From: Phaseolus vulgaris
Lineage: Eukaryota > Streptophyta > Magnoliopsida > Fabales > Fabaceae
DNA length: 64,000 bases
Assembly (NCBI RefSeq): GCF_000499845.2
Contig: NC_023758.2
Coordinates: forward strand, 12,497,927 to 12,561,926
Direction of reading: 5' to 3'
Part shown: positions 34,212 through 47,204 of the stretch, in pieces
Position numbering within the stretch: position 1 is the first letter of the stretch
Layout of the letters: every line of letters starts with the position of its first letter
Made by a program: the position numbers and the translations under genes
Notes under the pieces: model-generated
Seen by the model: the letters and a program-made list of their open reading frames with translations, nothing else
Databases searched by the model: none
What the model was told of the DNA's origin: nothing

Positions 34212-37080
34212 ATAATATATAATAATATACAAAGAGGATGTCAATTTTATGTATATAAATTTTTAGGAATTTTTTTCTTCAAATAATTACTTTTTAAAAT
34301 TCAAATAAATACTTAGAATAAAATAAAATATGTAATAATAAAAAATTTATTTACAATAAAATTTTAAAAATTATTTATTTTTATAATTACTTATAATAAA
34401 CATCTTTCTATAATTTAATAATACATTTTTTATTTAAATAATTACAATTATAATAATAATGATAATATTTGTTCTTATCAAAAGTAAACAATTTTGAGAT
34501 GATTTATTCTTTCATAAATAAAAAATAATTTATTTGTTTATTTAATAAAATAAATAATTTGAATAACTTCTCTTTATTCTAAAATAACTAAATAACTTAT
34601 ATTTTTTAAAATAATGGCATTCACTCTATAATATATATAATTTATTTTTTAATAAATATAAATAAATTTTTATTTATATTTAACGGCTACATATATATAT
34701 ATAATATAATAATTTACTTTTAGTTATTAATTAAAAAATAAAAATAATAATATTATTTACCATTTTTAAAATATAATAATTTATCCTTTAATATATATAA
34801 TTTAATATTTAATAAATAAAATATAGATTATTAAGTCAATACAATTTATTACATTGTAGTATGTTTATTTCATATTCAAATTACTTTTTAAAACATTTTA
34901 TTCATTTATTAGATAAAAACAGATTGATACGTCTATGCCATGTGGCAATTTCCATCTATCAAATCATCACTCTCTTAGCTAACTCAAAGGATATAATTGA
35001 GTTTTTTTTTTCAAATGGAAACCATATTAAGTAAAATGAAAAGTGAGGGCATAAATTCATTTTTGGCTAATTCGTATTAAACCTAATAATAATAATTAAA
35101 ATATTGAATTGTAAAATATTATTTAATTTGATTAAATTTTTTATTTAATTAAAATTAAATTAAATTGAATAATTGATTGTATATTTGGTTCAGATTTTTT
35201 TTTTTCAAATTTGTGTTCTTTTATTATAAAACATATGCTATTTATATCTATATATATAAATAATTTATTCTAAAACTATTTGGTGACTCAATTTTAATGT
35301 TTATACAAAATTACAATGAATATTATACTATATAAGTTTATAATAATGTATCTAAGAAATCCATACATAAGTTTGTAATAAATTAAAATATTACGATATA
35401 GACTTATAATAATATTTAAAAAATATAAATACGCATAAATATATAATAAAAAAAAAAAATATTGATCCTGAGGCAACAACACCTACTGCTAATAATAATT
35501 ATAATAATAATAATAATACTTAAAATAATAATAGTTATAATAATAAGAAGAAGAAAATAATACTAATCATGGAATAATTGAAAAGTGTATATGATATATG
35601 ATTTAGTACTTTCCTCATACTTTATCATAATTTTGGAGTATTTGAAGTCATCAGTCCAATTAACTTTTGGAACTCTTTATGTTTACTTGCACACTTTCCA
35701 CCCTCAGAAGAAATTCACTTTTTATAACTTATTAAAAAGTTAAAACATATAAATGTAAATATAATTAAATTATTTTATTATTATAATAAAATAAATAAAT
35801 TTAATATTTGTTAATATAGGATACAATAATTAAATAAATATATTAAAAGATTGAATAAAAATAAAATAATAAATTTTAATTTTGATGTTTTGTTTTAATA
35901 TATTTTTATTCTAAAATATAACTTTTTTATTTATTAAAATTTTATAATAAATTTTTATTTTAATTTTTAATTCATTTTTAAAAAAAATATTTTTTACATT
36001 AAATTATTTAAATACTATTTTATAAATTAATTTTCTAAATATATTAATATACAACCAAATTTACCCTATTAAATCAGTTAAATATACTACAAACTTTATT
36101 TTTTCACTTACTTTTTCTCAATCTAAATAACTTATCTTTTAATTGCTTTTTTTTTTCTTTTATGCTCTCCTTTTAATCCAATGAAATTCTTTAGAAAGAA
36201 AAAAAAGGAGTAAAAGGATTTTAGATGATTAGATTAATATATTATAATAATTTTTATTTCATATATTAAAATATTTAAAAAAATAATTTGTAAAATAAAA
36301 TTTTAAACATACATTAGTGTAAAAATTACTTTTCAAACATATAAATTAAAGTTAAAATATTTTTTAAACTTAAATAAAAAAAGGTTATCAATTTTTTATA
36401 AATAAAAGTTATATCTCAAAATAGTACTAAAATAAATTAAAGTATACATATAAATTAGAATTTTAATAAATCAAATTATATTTAAAAAAAATAAAAATAT
36501 ATAAAATAACATAAATGATAAAATATTAAAATTTAGATTAATTAGTTTGTTATATTAATTTATTATATTTAAAATATCACTATTAATAAAAGATTAATAT
36601 AATTTATTATGTTAAAAAAATTAGTTATATTAAAAGAGAATCAATTATATTTATTTTGAATTATAGGAGATGAAATAACTTCTAAATTTTATAATTCATA
36701 TTATTATTTTTAAAATCATATTTGGATTTAGAAGATATGTTCGTATTGGAAAATATATTATGAATTTTACAAAATCTGAAATTTTGTAAAAAAGCATATT
36801 TTGAATTATTCAATCGTTATTTTTAAAAGTAATTTATAAATTTTATAAATCTGAATTTTTTTAAAAAGTATAATTTAAAATTTTGAATTATACAATCGTT
36901 ATTTTATAATTTAAAATGTAATTTAGAAAAAAATATTTTATTTAATAAAATTTGAAAAATATTTTCACCAAATTCTATAATATATAATGTATTTTTTTAA
37001 GAAAAATATTTCAACTTATAAAATCTAAAAGTAATTTTAAATTAAAATAATTTAGTATTTTAAGAAATTCAAAAGGGTAG
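34212..37080. other. Long AT-rich intergenic
   Basis: About 2.9 kb, mostly A/T, with many short A- or T-runs and TA-rich stretches. No open frame over 62 codons, no LTR ends and no inverted repeats that I could identify. It could act as a matrix-attachment type spacer, but nothing shows this. Confidence 0.55.
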
Positions 37081-37082
37081 CT

Positions 37083-37136
37083 AAACCCTAAACTATGAAG
37101 ATATAGCAAAAAAAAGCTTTTGTGAGTTTAGGGTTT
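37083..37136. promoter_or_regulatory. Telo-box pair upstream of the helicase leader
   Basis: AAACCCTAAA at 37083-37092 and its inverse TTTAGGGTTT at 37127-37136. Telo boxes are common near the start sites of plant ribosome-biogenesis genes, which suits a helicase of the ROK1 type. They sit just before a likely 5' UTR exon. Confidence 0.5.
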
Positions 37137-37149
37137 AACAGAAATCCTA

Positions 37150-38181
37150 ATTGTGGCTCCTTGTCTCATTTTTCCGCAATTTGATCTGGTTGCTTCAACT
37201 TTGGCCCTTTGGGAAACACCCTTTTGCGGCTTCACATTCTGTCAGTCAGAATCCAGTGAAGCAGTGTAAAACGGTACACCTCACATTCCATCTACTTTTC
37301 TCTCCATCGCTATCTTTGAATCTTCTGAACGTTTGTTATGGTGAGTGGTGGGGTGGGTTTTCTCCTTTGACTTATCTCTCTTCTCATTTTATCATCAAAC
37401 CTAATAATCGCGTGATGTAAGTAGTCAAGTTTGTTTAGTAGGATAACAATGTTACCCCTGTTTTAAAACACTAGTAGCAGTTTCTGGTGTTAAAATGGTT
37501 TCCGGGTTATACTGATGAGTTTTTTAGTGCCGATTTTTTGTACCCAACTCTGTTTGTGAGATTCTTTCAAGTAAACTTGAGTTTTCACTTGTGGGATTTG
37601 AGTCTAGTTTGTGGAACTTCAGTTGAGTTCCGAAGTGTATGTGCTTCGTGTACACAGTGTTTTCTTCACATGCATACTCCCCAACCTATACATGTTATGC
37701 TTTGTCACAACATTTAAAATCGTAATCACCTTTTCTACATACAAATTTATGCATATTTATATATTTGATCTAATTTTAGATTGATAAATGAAACATATGG
37801 TGAAGACTTTGGCATTGGTAATGGCCATTACAGTGTTATGAATTTAAGTGTTTAGGATAAGCTGTCATAACTAATAACCATCATTAATGTTTTGTTTGTT
37901 TAGGAATTTTTTTTAACTTTTAATGCTATATTAGCATTTTGAATACATTTGATGTGTGAATGGTTTATGTAAACTTCTGTTTTTGATTTGATTCATTTTA
38001 TGTGCAATGAAATTTGTGTTTTTGGTTTCCTTGATCTTGTGACATGGATTTTTAGTTGGTAGGTTAGTACTTGGTATTTCCAAGTGATGCTGGAAAATTG
38101 CACAAGGAAGTGGAAGAAGGAACTGCACATCCCGTGACTCATTACAGAAACCCCTAAATCCTCTTTTTCTTCCAATTGTCA
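37150..38181 (+). other. Probable 5' leader exon and leader intron of RH57
   Basis: Inferred only: GTTATG|GTGAGT at 37335-37346 is a good donor and CATTACAG at 38140-38147 a good acceptor, giving a leader intron of about 807 bp. The intron holds the block that is repeated at 42267-42615. The start codon at 38182 lies 34 bp past the acceptor. An imperfect telo box (AAACCCCTAAAT) follows the acceptor. Confidence 0.4.
37719..38110 (+). repeat. Direct repeat, copy 1 (helicase leader)
   Basis: Contains TCGTAATCACCTTTTCTAC, GGATAAGCTGTCATAACTAA and TTCCAAGTGATGCTGG. It matches copy 2 downstream of the helicase in two parts: 37719-37908 to 42267-42455 and about 37970-38110 to 42473-42615. The piece between (37910-37970, GCTATATTAGCATTTTGAAT) matches 42857-42915 instead. 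Confidence 0.85.
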
Positions 38182-41100
38182 ATGGCCAGCGACTCGTCGT
38201 TTTTGTTTTCCGGCATTCGTTTCGACCGGAAGAAGTTCGGTGCAGATATTGCCAGGTTCCAGGTACCCTCTCTCTCTCATCGTGCATATGCTTATTCACT
38301 GTTACACCACATACTATTAATAACTGTTATTTTCCGTTGATTTTGAAAAGAAAAAGGAGAGCGATACTGATTCGGTGAAGATTTGGAGCGTTGCCGAAGA
38401 CGAAAGCGCGAAAATGAGGGAAGCAGTAGAAGAGAAAACAACGTCCACGAAGAAGAGGAAGCGCAAGGGAAACTCTTCCGGTATTCACATTCTCGTGCTT
38501 TATTTATACTATGTTATCTCTTGTATTCAACGTTTCATATCTCACTTTTGTTTTGTGTTCGTAAACGCATAAAAGAAACTGTTGAAGGGTTCAACGTGTT
38601 TAGAAATTCCGCATCTGGGGTGCAGTCCAGTGGTGAAGTTCAAGCTGATGAGGAGTCTATTGAACTGAATAAGATGAATAAGAAGGAAAAAAATCGTCAA
38701 CTCGAGGTTCCTTTTCTGTTTTGTGATGCGTAATTATAAGTGTTAGTAAGTTTGTGCAATGGTTTTATATTTTGAATAATTTTTCAGCGGGACGCGATAT
38801 TCAGAAAGCAGCACAACATTCATGTCTCTGGTTATAATGTACCGTCTCCTCTTCAAAGCTTTGACGAGTTGAAATCAGGGTATCTTTCGTGAGAATGCTA
38901 TGTTATCTCATTTCAGTAATGTCTTTTATTCCCTTTGCTTCTCATTCTCGTATTTGGTTTACAAGAAAGGGAGGATTCGGAATCTTAATGAATTGTTTGC
39001 AGATATAACTGTCCATCGTATTTGTTGCGCAATCTGAAGGAGCTTGGATTCAAACTACCAACGCCTATTCAAAGACAGGCTATTTCAGTACTTTTAGATG
39101 TATGGATTTTATGTTAATTTACTTTTGGTATAAGTATTTTTCATTTGGTTTTCTGGTCTTTAGAAAACTGTTACTAAAGTTTGATCATGATTCATATGCA
39201 GTTTCTATTATCCTTGGGATAGGTATTAACTTAATATTGTTTTAACTGCTGTATTTCTTCAATTATTTGGGATAGGGTCGTGAATGCTTTGCGTGTGCAC
39301 CAACTGGTTCTGGGAAAACCCTTGCATTTGTATGTCCAATGTTAATGAAGCTTAAGGTATTTTGCTTATTTTCTCCGCCCGTGTTTGCAGATCACAATGT
39401 CCTGTGTACTCGGTTCGTATGATATAACGTCTTTTATGTTTTACAGGACCCAGAAAGAGGTGGCATTCGAGCTGTCATCCTTTGTCATACCCGTGAATTG
39501 TCTGCTCAGATATTTCGAGAGTGCAAAAAGCTTGCCAAAAGAACAAAATTTCGTATTAAGTTAATGACTAAAAATCTCTTAAGAAATGCTGATTTTTCAA
39601 AGTTTCCATGTGATATACTAATATCTACACCACTCCGATTACGCTTGGCTATCAAGAAGAAGAAGATTGATCTTAGCAGGTGCGATGATACATTTGTTTT
39701 TGTTGATTTAAACCTGAAATCCTTAAAATACTAATCAAGTAATCATTATAGACTTGCAGTATAAGCATCTTTTATCCACAAATATTTTATCATGAATGCT
39801 TATATAGATGGTTTATTGTTACTCTCTTGCTCTCGTATTATTATACCGCAGTTTTTTATCATAATAATTGATTGAGCTATAGTTTATTGATTATCGATCA
39901 ATTGCACATTTGATGCGAAATGGTTTCCTGGGATGGAATGTATGATAACCTTGGGGGAACCATTTTACTGTTAGTATCCATTCCTTTTGATTGTGCTTGT
40001 ATTAAACGTCATGGTCCAATTGCTGCGGGTTTGGTAGATTCTTTTATATGTATCTTACAATTGTGTCTAGAAAGTCAGTAGCAGATATCTGATAATTTAT
40101 TCAATAGCTCGTTGTATTGATATTTTTATTTCTTCCAACTATTTTGGGTGCTTCAGAGTTGATTATCTTGTCCTTGATGAATCGGATAAGCTTTTTGAGC
40201 CTGAATTATTCAAACAGATTGATTCTGTTCTCAAGGCATGCTCCAACCCATCAATCATACGCTCACTTTTCAGTGCTACTTTACCTGATTTTGTTGAGGA
40301 TCGAGCTCGAGAACTTATGCATGATGCTGTTCGTGTAATTGTTGGCAGGAAGTAAGTTAAATGCAAAACATTTACAAACATGATACTCCAGAGCATATAC
40401 TTAATACAGTTTTAGAGCATATACTTAATACAGTTTTAGTTAACATTATTTTAAGATGATGTCTAATGCTTTTGGATCAGGAATATGGCTTCTGAAACGA
40501 TAAAGCAAAAATTGGTTTTTACTGGAAGTGAAGAAGGAAAACTTCTTGCAATTCGTCAAAGTTTTACAGAGGTAAATTGCTAAACTAATTCACTGGATGA
40601 TAATGCTAGTCAGTCCCATTTTCTTATGCTTCTAGGGGTTGTGTCTCGCAGTTAAACATTAGTTGGTGTAGGTATGTTTAAAAGAAACTGGAATTGTCCC
40701 TACAATTTACTATTAATATATATTTTCCTATTATTATTCTTTTTTGTAGACTCATTTCTTTTACTGATTGTGCGCTGCATGTATGTAATTAAGCATTTTG
40801 TTTATTCTAGGTTTGGTGTTAAATAATGTGTCTTGGACTTAATATGGACTTGGAATGTTTAATTATATATCACTTACCTTCGCTTAACTAACTTGCAAAA
40901 TGCATATAATTGTAGTCCCTCATATGAGGTATATTGGTATTTTTTAGTTGCTTGCCTTCTGGCCTTCTTATTTGCTGCAACATCTTGTAGAGTCTAAATC
41001 CTCCAGTATTGGTTTTTCTCCAAAGCAAAGAACGAGCCAAGGAGCTGTACGGCGAGCTTGCATTTGACAACATTAGAGTTGATGTCATTCATTCTGATTT

Positions 41101-41882
41101 GTCTCAACAAGAGGTAGTTAGAACAACGCAAGATATTTATTTGAAAATACATAGAAAATTTGCAACATTCCCCTTCCTCTCCAAAAACTTCAAAATGAAA
41201 AGAAAACGGATAAGTGTGACCGAGGTCTGATTTTTAATATTTGAATGAAGATGATATTCCTTATGTTATGACTACTATTTGTTCATATTTCTTTTATCAT
41301 AGGCATAGGTACTCCAATTCTAAAGCATACTTTTTCATTTAGCAGTTTTTTGTGATTTATGAATCTCAATTTTTTTTTTATGTAGCGAGAAAATGCTGTT
41401 GATAACTTCAGAGCTGGAAAAACATGGGTTTTGATTGCTACTGATGTGGTTGCCCGGGGCATGGATTTCAAAGGTGTGAACTGTGTGATCAACTATGATT
41501 TCCCTGATTCTGCCTCCGCATATGTCCACAGAATTGGTATGTGCAGCTATATTAATTTTGCTTTAGATTTGAGAAAAGATATTTATAGGAATTACAGTTT
41601 GTATTATTCTCATGGAGACTTTTGTTTACTAAATCCACGTATTATTATTATTATTTGTTGACATAGTTGTTTTCATTAGGTCGTTCTGGCAGAGCAGGGA
41701 GGACTGGAGAAGCAATTACTTTTTACACAGAGGACGACATTCCATTCCTGCGGAATGTTGCTAATCTTATGGCAGCATCGGGCTGTGAAGTTCAATCCTG
41801 GCTCATGGAGTTGCAGAAAAAGAAGTGGAAGAAGCACCGGCCCAAAAGAGATTCAATCTCCACAAAACCAGAAACAGCATAG
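38182..41882 (+). CDS. DEAD-box RNA helicase, ROK1/DDX52/RH57 type
   Basis: ATP-dependent RNA helicase of the nucleolus; the yeast and human relatives act in 18S rRNA maturation. Exons: 38182-38262, 38351-38480, 38576-38706, 38788-38879, 39003-39099, 39276-39356, 39447-39679, 40157-40351, 40481-40571, 40991-41113, 41386-41536, 41680-41882. They join in phase to 535 residues, close to Arabidopsis RH57. Lys/Arg-rich N-terminal tail about 28-114; Q motif [11 protein letters not shown] at 161-171; motif I APTGSGKT at 185-192; HTRELSAQ in place of the usual PTRELA; motif II DESD at 289-292; SAT at 321-323; [11 protein letters not shown] at 466-476; basic C-tail [10 protein letters not shown]. The Ser in motif II is, to my knowledge, also found in the Arabidopsis protein. 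Intact. Confidence 0.94.
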
Positions 41883-42266
41883 AATGGGTGAACATGAGTG
41901 TAACCCTGAAATTTCCTGTACTATACTATTTATATATTAGCAGGCCTGGCCAGGCAACACTGTGTTAAGATTTTTTCGTTACCATCCCCAAAAGTTTTAA
42001 CACCATGATGAAAAGGGAAGGGAGTGGGGTAGGAATGTGACCGAGAGAATCACGTTTTAGGTTAATTAAGTGCAGAAGCTGGCAGTGTTGCCTAAAGTCT
42101 AAACCATGTCATAGGCTGCCGAAAATATCTTCCTACAGCTCTGAGGCCATTTTTCGAACAGTTGTATGCAAAAGAACTGCATTCTAAAATTTGAAATTGA
42201 GTTTGGAAAAGGGTGTATGCGCACTAATGACACATGAAAATAGTTTAATAAATAAATGCAGAAAAT

Positions 42267-42915
42267 TCGTAATCACCTTTTCTACATATAAATTTATGCA
42301 TATTTATATATTTGGTCTAATTTTAGATTGATAAATGAAACATATTGTGAAGATTTTGGCATTGGTAATGGCAATTACAGTGTTAAGAATTTAAGTGTTT
42401 AGGATAAGCTGTCATAACTAATAACCATCATTAATGTTTTGTTTGTTTAGGAATTGGTGCCATTTGGAATATGATGTAAATCTCTGTTTTGAATTGATTC
42501 ATTTGATGTGCAATGAAATTTGTGTTCTTGGTTTCTTTGATCTTGTAACATGGATTTTTAGTTTGTAGGTTAGTACATGATACTTCCAAGTGATGCTAGG
42601 AAGTTGCGCAAGGGTTTTGAGTTGCATTAAACTATGAAATGAATTTCATGGAGATCCCATCAGATGGAAGTGGCAAATAGTTTTTAATTCAATTAAGTTG
42701 TCATGTAGATTTGGTATCCTCATGAATGTGATTACATTTGATTATTTATTGTGACCCTTGCCTGGAGGTAGGAAATGGTAAAATGATGTATGTACTTAAG
42801 TTTTTTAGCTGTGATTGCATTGATTTACTGGTGTTTATTAAGTTTTAAATTTTAAGGCTATATTAACATTTTGAATATGTTTGATGTGTTAATGGGTTAT
42901 GTAATGAATTTAGTG
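42267..42915 (+). repeat. Direct repeat, copy 2 (between RH57 and DPM3)
   Basis: Three pieces of the helicase leader block recur here, in the changed order a-b-c instead of a-c-b, at roughly 85-95 percent identity by eye. No part of the helicase coding sequence follows it. About 40 bp further pieces between 42616 and 42856 show no match. Confidence 0.8.
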
Positions 42916-43197
42916 ATTTTGTCTGTTATCGTTTGATATTTGTTTGATTTTTTATTTTTTATTTGGTTTTCGGGAGAAGATAGTTTTTGGTCGGGGAGGC
43001 TCTATTTCCAATAGTGTGGCATGCAGTTGTGCATGTAGGTTCCCAATCAAGGGGGATTACTAGCAGCTAAATTTAAACCTAAGCCTTATAAGCAAAGTGC
43101 TTTGATCTTTTACAGTTTCATCAATCTTGTTGTAACTCTATTTTATTGAATTCTATTTACATAATGCTGACTATTCTTTGTTTTGCCCTCTGTGCAG

Positions 43198-44636
43198 CTA
43201 CCTATATATTTTGTTGTGTCTTTAGGATGTTACGGTTTATTAATGGTTGGAGTTGGTCTGATGAATTTTCCAACCTGTCCTCAAGAAGCTCTATTGTTGC
43301 AGAAGGTATTCTTTTGTGTCAATGTAATGTAATTTGCTTGGTTTGTGCTTTTATAGTCCCTATATGCATGTTACTTTATGTGTGTACATTAAAATTTCTG
43401 GACTGAAAAGATGCTATGTTTAATTTCCACACACATATTGTGGATTAAGAATTAGATATTATTTATATTTATCAAACTAGATGCTATTTAAAATTTTTAT
43501 AAGAGAAGGATATGTTCTCTTATTATAAATTACATAGAAGTAAAAAAATGGAGTCTTAAAAATGACCGACAACAGAAACATGCCAGTCATATTTCCCAAA
43601 ACACCGTGCCAAAGAAGTCATCTCAAAGCACACCTGTTTTTCACCGGCCACTTTACACTTTGGGCCTTAATAACTTTGTGGTTTCTAATTTTTATTATTA
43701 TTGTTATGTTTGAAACGTTTGAAGACTCCACTATAGCATGGGGTGTGTGTCTCAATTCTAATTTCTTAGGGAGTTAATGACTGTGTCAGTTACCACTGGA
43801 GTTGGTAGGATTCTATCTCCAAGATCCCTTCCCTCAGGTTTATCATTTTTATTTGAAAAGAAATTCTAGGTGCAGAATCTGGAGTAGATATGGGACTTAT
43901 CGAAGGATACTTTTATAATTCTAATGTAATCACAAAAATCTTCCAATGTCATTTGGCATACTGCAGACCTAGATTATAAATCATTTCTCTCTTCCTTTCT
44001 TGTATACCGATCTCCATCACATTATCATCATCCTCATTATCACTCAACGATACTCTGTCACTGATATATAGAGTCTGCGACATGTTCCATGTCAAGCTCC
44101 AATTATTCTATTAAAAAGTAATACAGGATTTTTGTCTGGATCATCAACAGGACCAACCACCCAAAGCTTAAGCTATTATTTGGTAGAATATTTTTTCATA
44201 TCCAATTTCTGAAATCATCAATGAATGGTTATCTTATTTTATTGCTCCCCATACGTTTTTGAATTTTAGTTGACACTCTCTTTCCATATGCAGATAGATA
44301 GTAAATGTCATCAGCTAAATAGAAACCTAATTTTTCTATCCCTGCTCTCCCTCTTCCGAATTAGCACTGCATCTACTATAAGAAAATGATTTTGCTTCCA
44401 CAAATCTCAATTCTATTTAAATTATAGTTCAATTGTGATGATGGTCATTATGCACTTACTACTTTTATTCTCCTAATTGCCCTTTTTTAAAGAATATAAT
44501 CCTTATGGCCTGATTACAGTAGACTGATGCTGGAATGATAACGTGGAAAAATGTTGCTTATTTTGGTTCTTTTCAGGACATTGTTGAGGCCAAGGAATAC
44601 TTGAAACAACAAGGAGTTTATCTCACTCTCGACTGA
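43198..44636 (+). CDS. DPM3-like dolichol-phosphate mannosyltransferase subunit, 5' part not found
   Basis: DPM3 is a small ER membrane protein that tethers the catalytic DPM1 subunit, which makes dolichol-phosphate-mannose for N-glycans and GPI anchors. Two exons are clear: 43198-43305 (LPIYFVVSLGCYGLLMVGVG, then LMNFPTCPQEALLLQK) and 44577-44636 (DIVEAKEYLKQQGVYLTLD, stop). Both join in phase 0 with good splice signals, giving 55 of about 89 residues: the second membrane segment and the C-terminal DPM1-binding tail. The first exon, with the first membrane segment and a W-I-G-L-L-Q-like motif, is not visible anywhere between 37000 and 43197. Either exon 1 is lost and this is a pseudogene, or it is very diverged. 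The acceptor at 43191-43197 is intact. Confidence 0.75.
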
Positions 44637-46228
44637 TGTGGTTTCAGATCTAACGAGATGTTCTGAATAGGCTTCCGACAATTACCCGATTGGGAGTTGT
44701 GAAAGATTTTTTGACATAATATATAACTTCATACTCAACAAAATACTTTCAGCCAATGTACATGAACTCTTTTACAATCAATGGATAGTTTTTGTTGTTA
44801 GTGTTCTTTTATTTGTATATTTTAATTTTGATTACAAATCTGTGGCCTTTGAGAACATTAGAGAGAATGATTGAACTTGCTCACCCATTAGGGTCGCTTA
44901 GTGATAGTATTATTGAGTATTATAATCAAATACACAAGTTTTGATTATGATATCTCTGAGCCACTAGTAATATCAGTAAGATTGCTTGTCTTGTGTGAAT
45001 TATATTTTATATCGGGAAAAATATATTATTCACCCAAACTTAAAATATTTTAAAAATTATGTAAGAACTAAATTACTAATTCAGTTCAAACTTATTTTTA
45101 ATTTGATTGAATTAAGTGAATATAACATTGTATTTAAATCATTCTAAAGAAATTACTTTATTTAAATAATTAATATTGATATATCTATATATCCATTAAT
45201 ATGTATGTGAGAAATTTCAATTAAATAAATATGTTTGTATTGGTGCAAGTATAGGGCACTGTAGATACTACATCCATCTCCATTGAATTTATCTTTCTAT
45301 TTGTTGTGGATATTATAGCACTCCATGTCCCAGTAGGTTTGACTTGTTTAAAGATCCAAGACCATTAATATTTCATATTAAATTTGAAATAGTTAAATAA
45401 TATAATAATTTTATAAGTCAATGAGAACTAATGTTAAACAAAATTAACTATACAATTTTAAACCATCGTTACTCTAGATATATGATTATTGAGTAAGATG
45501 AATTTTACGAGTGTCAAATATAATTATAAACTTGCTTTTCAAATTGAATGATTGTAATTTTAATTTATTTAAAACTTGAATTTTCTTCTACTCTCGAAAT
45601 TATAAAGGTTAATTATCAGGAAAAATGAGTGAATATTTCACATTTGTAAAACAATGGCCGAATTAAAAATGAAACTATTTTAAGAATTCAAAGTTCGAAT
45701 TGTGACACTACAATATTGGATACATAATGACAAACCAAAGTATTTAAACCAAAGGAAACTTCTATAGAACATTCAATAATACCAAGAGAATTCCTCTGAC
45801 ACATTCTATTATTTTCATGAGAGTCCATTACTGTGTAACTATGTTTTGTATTATGAATTTAGCTAAAACAGTAATATGAAATAAAGAATTGTTAAAGATA
45901 AATTAGCAGAAATTTGCTTGAAATGGGAATAGTAAAGAGAAGTTGCCCAAGTATTATAATAAGATGTACATGATAAAATTATCAGACTAAGCATGCAAGT
46001 TTACAACTTAATAGAGCATTTTAAAATCTTTAACAGTATTAAGAAATATGGAGAGCGAAAATATAAGAACGTATTATTAAAATGTAATTATGAATGTGAT
46101 TAAAGAGTTCTCTATTTATAGATATTATTGTTCTTACAAGACTGAATATTCTTTACACAAGGTCTTTTAGGTTGTTGTCTCATGGTCTTCGCGTCCTTCA
46201 TCTTCGACAGAGTACCTGTAATTATACT
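44637..46228. other. Intergenic, no gene seen
   Basis: AT-rich DNA after DPM3. The first 100 bp are probably its 3' UTR. Nothing else is recognisable up to the TGGAC target site at 46229. Confidence 0.5.
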
Positions 46229-46233
46229 TGGAC

Positions 46234-47204
46234 TGATGTGATTCCAATAGCCACATAGAACAAGATTCTTGACATTTTTAGGAATCACCTTGAGCTGGAA
46301 AATATAGAGGCACTTTTCTTAGAGTTGGATCATTGTTCTAAGACAAGAACTCACCAATAACTAGTACCAAATCCCAAACTCATTTGGATGAACCAAATAT
46401 TGTCAAATTGAATCAACAAAGAGATTAAAACTGGAATTGACCGAACAGAATTGAACAAATGATCAAATGAACCGAACCAAAACAGAAATTAAAAACAGAA
46501 ACAGAACATAGTGCTAGAAAATAGAAAAAACCGAAACTGAAAAACTCAAGAACACAAAGCAACATGAACAATTGAAGAAGAAGAAAGGAAGGAGAAGAGA
46601 ATGCTCATGAAGATGGAAGGAGGATGGATGATCTCGCCACTAGAAGTGTGGAATGCTCCTAGATGAGAGTGATGCCGCCACTTGAGGACTCCATTGATCC
46701 ATCAAGATAAGACTAGAGAAGAAGGCTCCAAAAGCTCTCCAAAGGTCACTCAAAATTTGAGTAGAGTTTTCTTAGATTAATTCCAATCTGAATTTTACAA
46801 AGAGAGCACCTCTATATATAGCCTAAGGTGCTGAAAAACTAAGCTAAAAAATTTTAAAATTCCCTCCTAAACTATTCTAGAAACCGGCGCCTAAAACAAA
46901 CCTCCTATGGCACCTCCTATTCTACTCCTACACCTCTCTACTAATACACCCCCCTAAAGTTCCTAATTAAAACCTACAAGATGCTAAAACAAAAGAGGTT
47001 TCTAATGTTTCCCTCTAAGCACCTTCAACTAAAGAAACTACAAAAAGAGAAAATAAATGTCCTCTAGCTCCCAAAGCTTTGAACATACTTCTTGTAATCC
47101 TTTGAGGTGGACTTTGACCTCCATGGGCGTCCTCCATTTGTGCCTCCACCTCTTCTTGAGCTTGATGATTGGCCTCCATGTCCTCTTGAGCTTGATCTCC
47201 ATCA
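46234..47204 (-). repeat. 3' LTR of CRM-like element
   Basis: Sense-strand ends are TGATGGAGATC and AATCACATCA. The purine tract ACTCGGGGAGTA lies just before it in the sense direction (47205-47216). It carries the last codons and stop of pol, and a TATATATAGCC-like TATA region near 46812. Confidence 0.9.

Noticed and set aside
37151..37420. 89-codon frame upstream of RH57 as a small gene
   Set aside because: It crosses a strong splice donor and has no recognisable domain; more likely a leader exon and intron.
46948..46960. GGGGGG purine run on the minus strand inside the left CRM LTR as the polypurine tract, which would give a 715-bp LTR
   Set aside because: The homology between the LTRs continues to 47204, where a second purine tract and TG/CA ends with perfect TGGAC duplications fit; the inner run is only LTR sequence.
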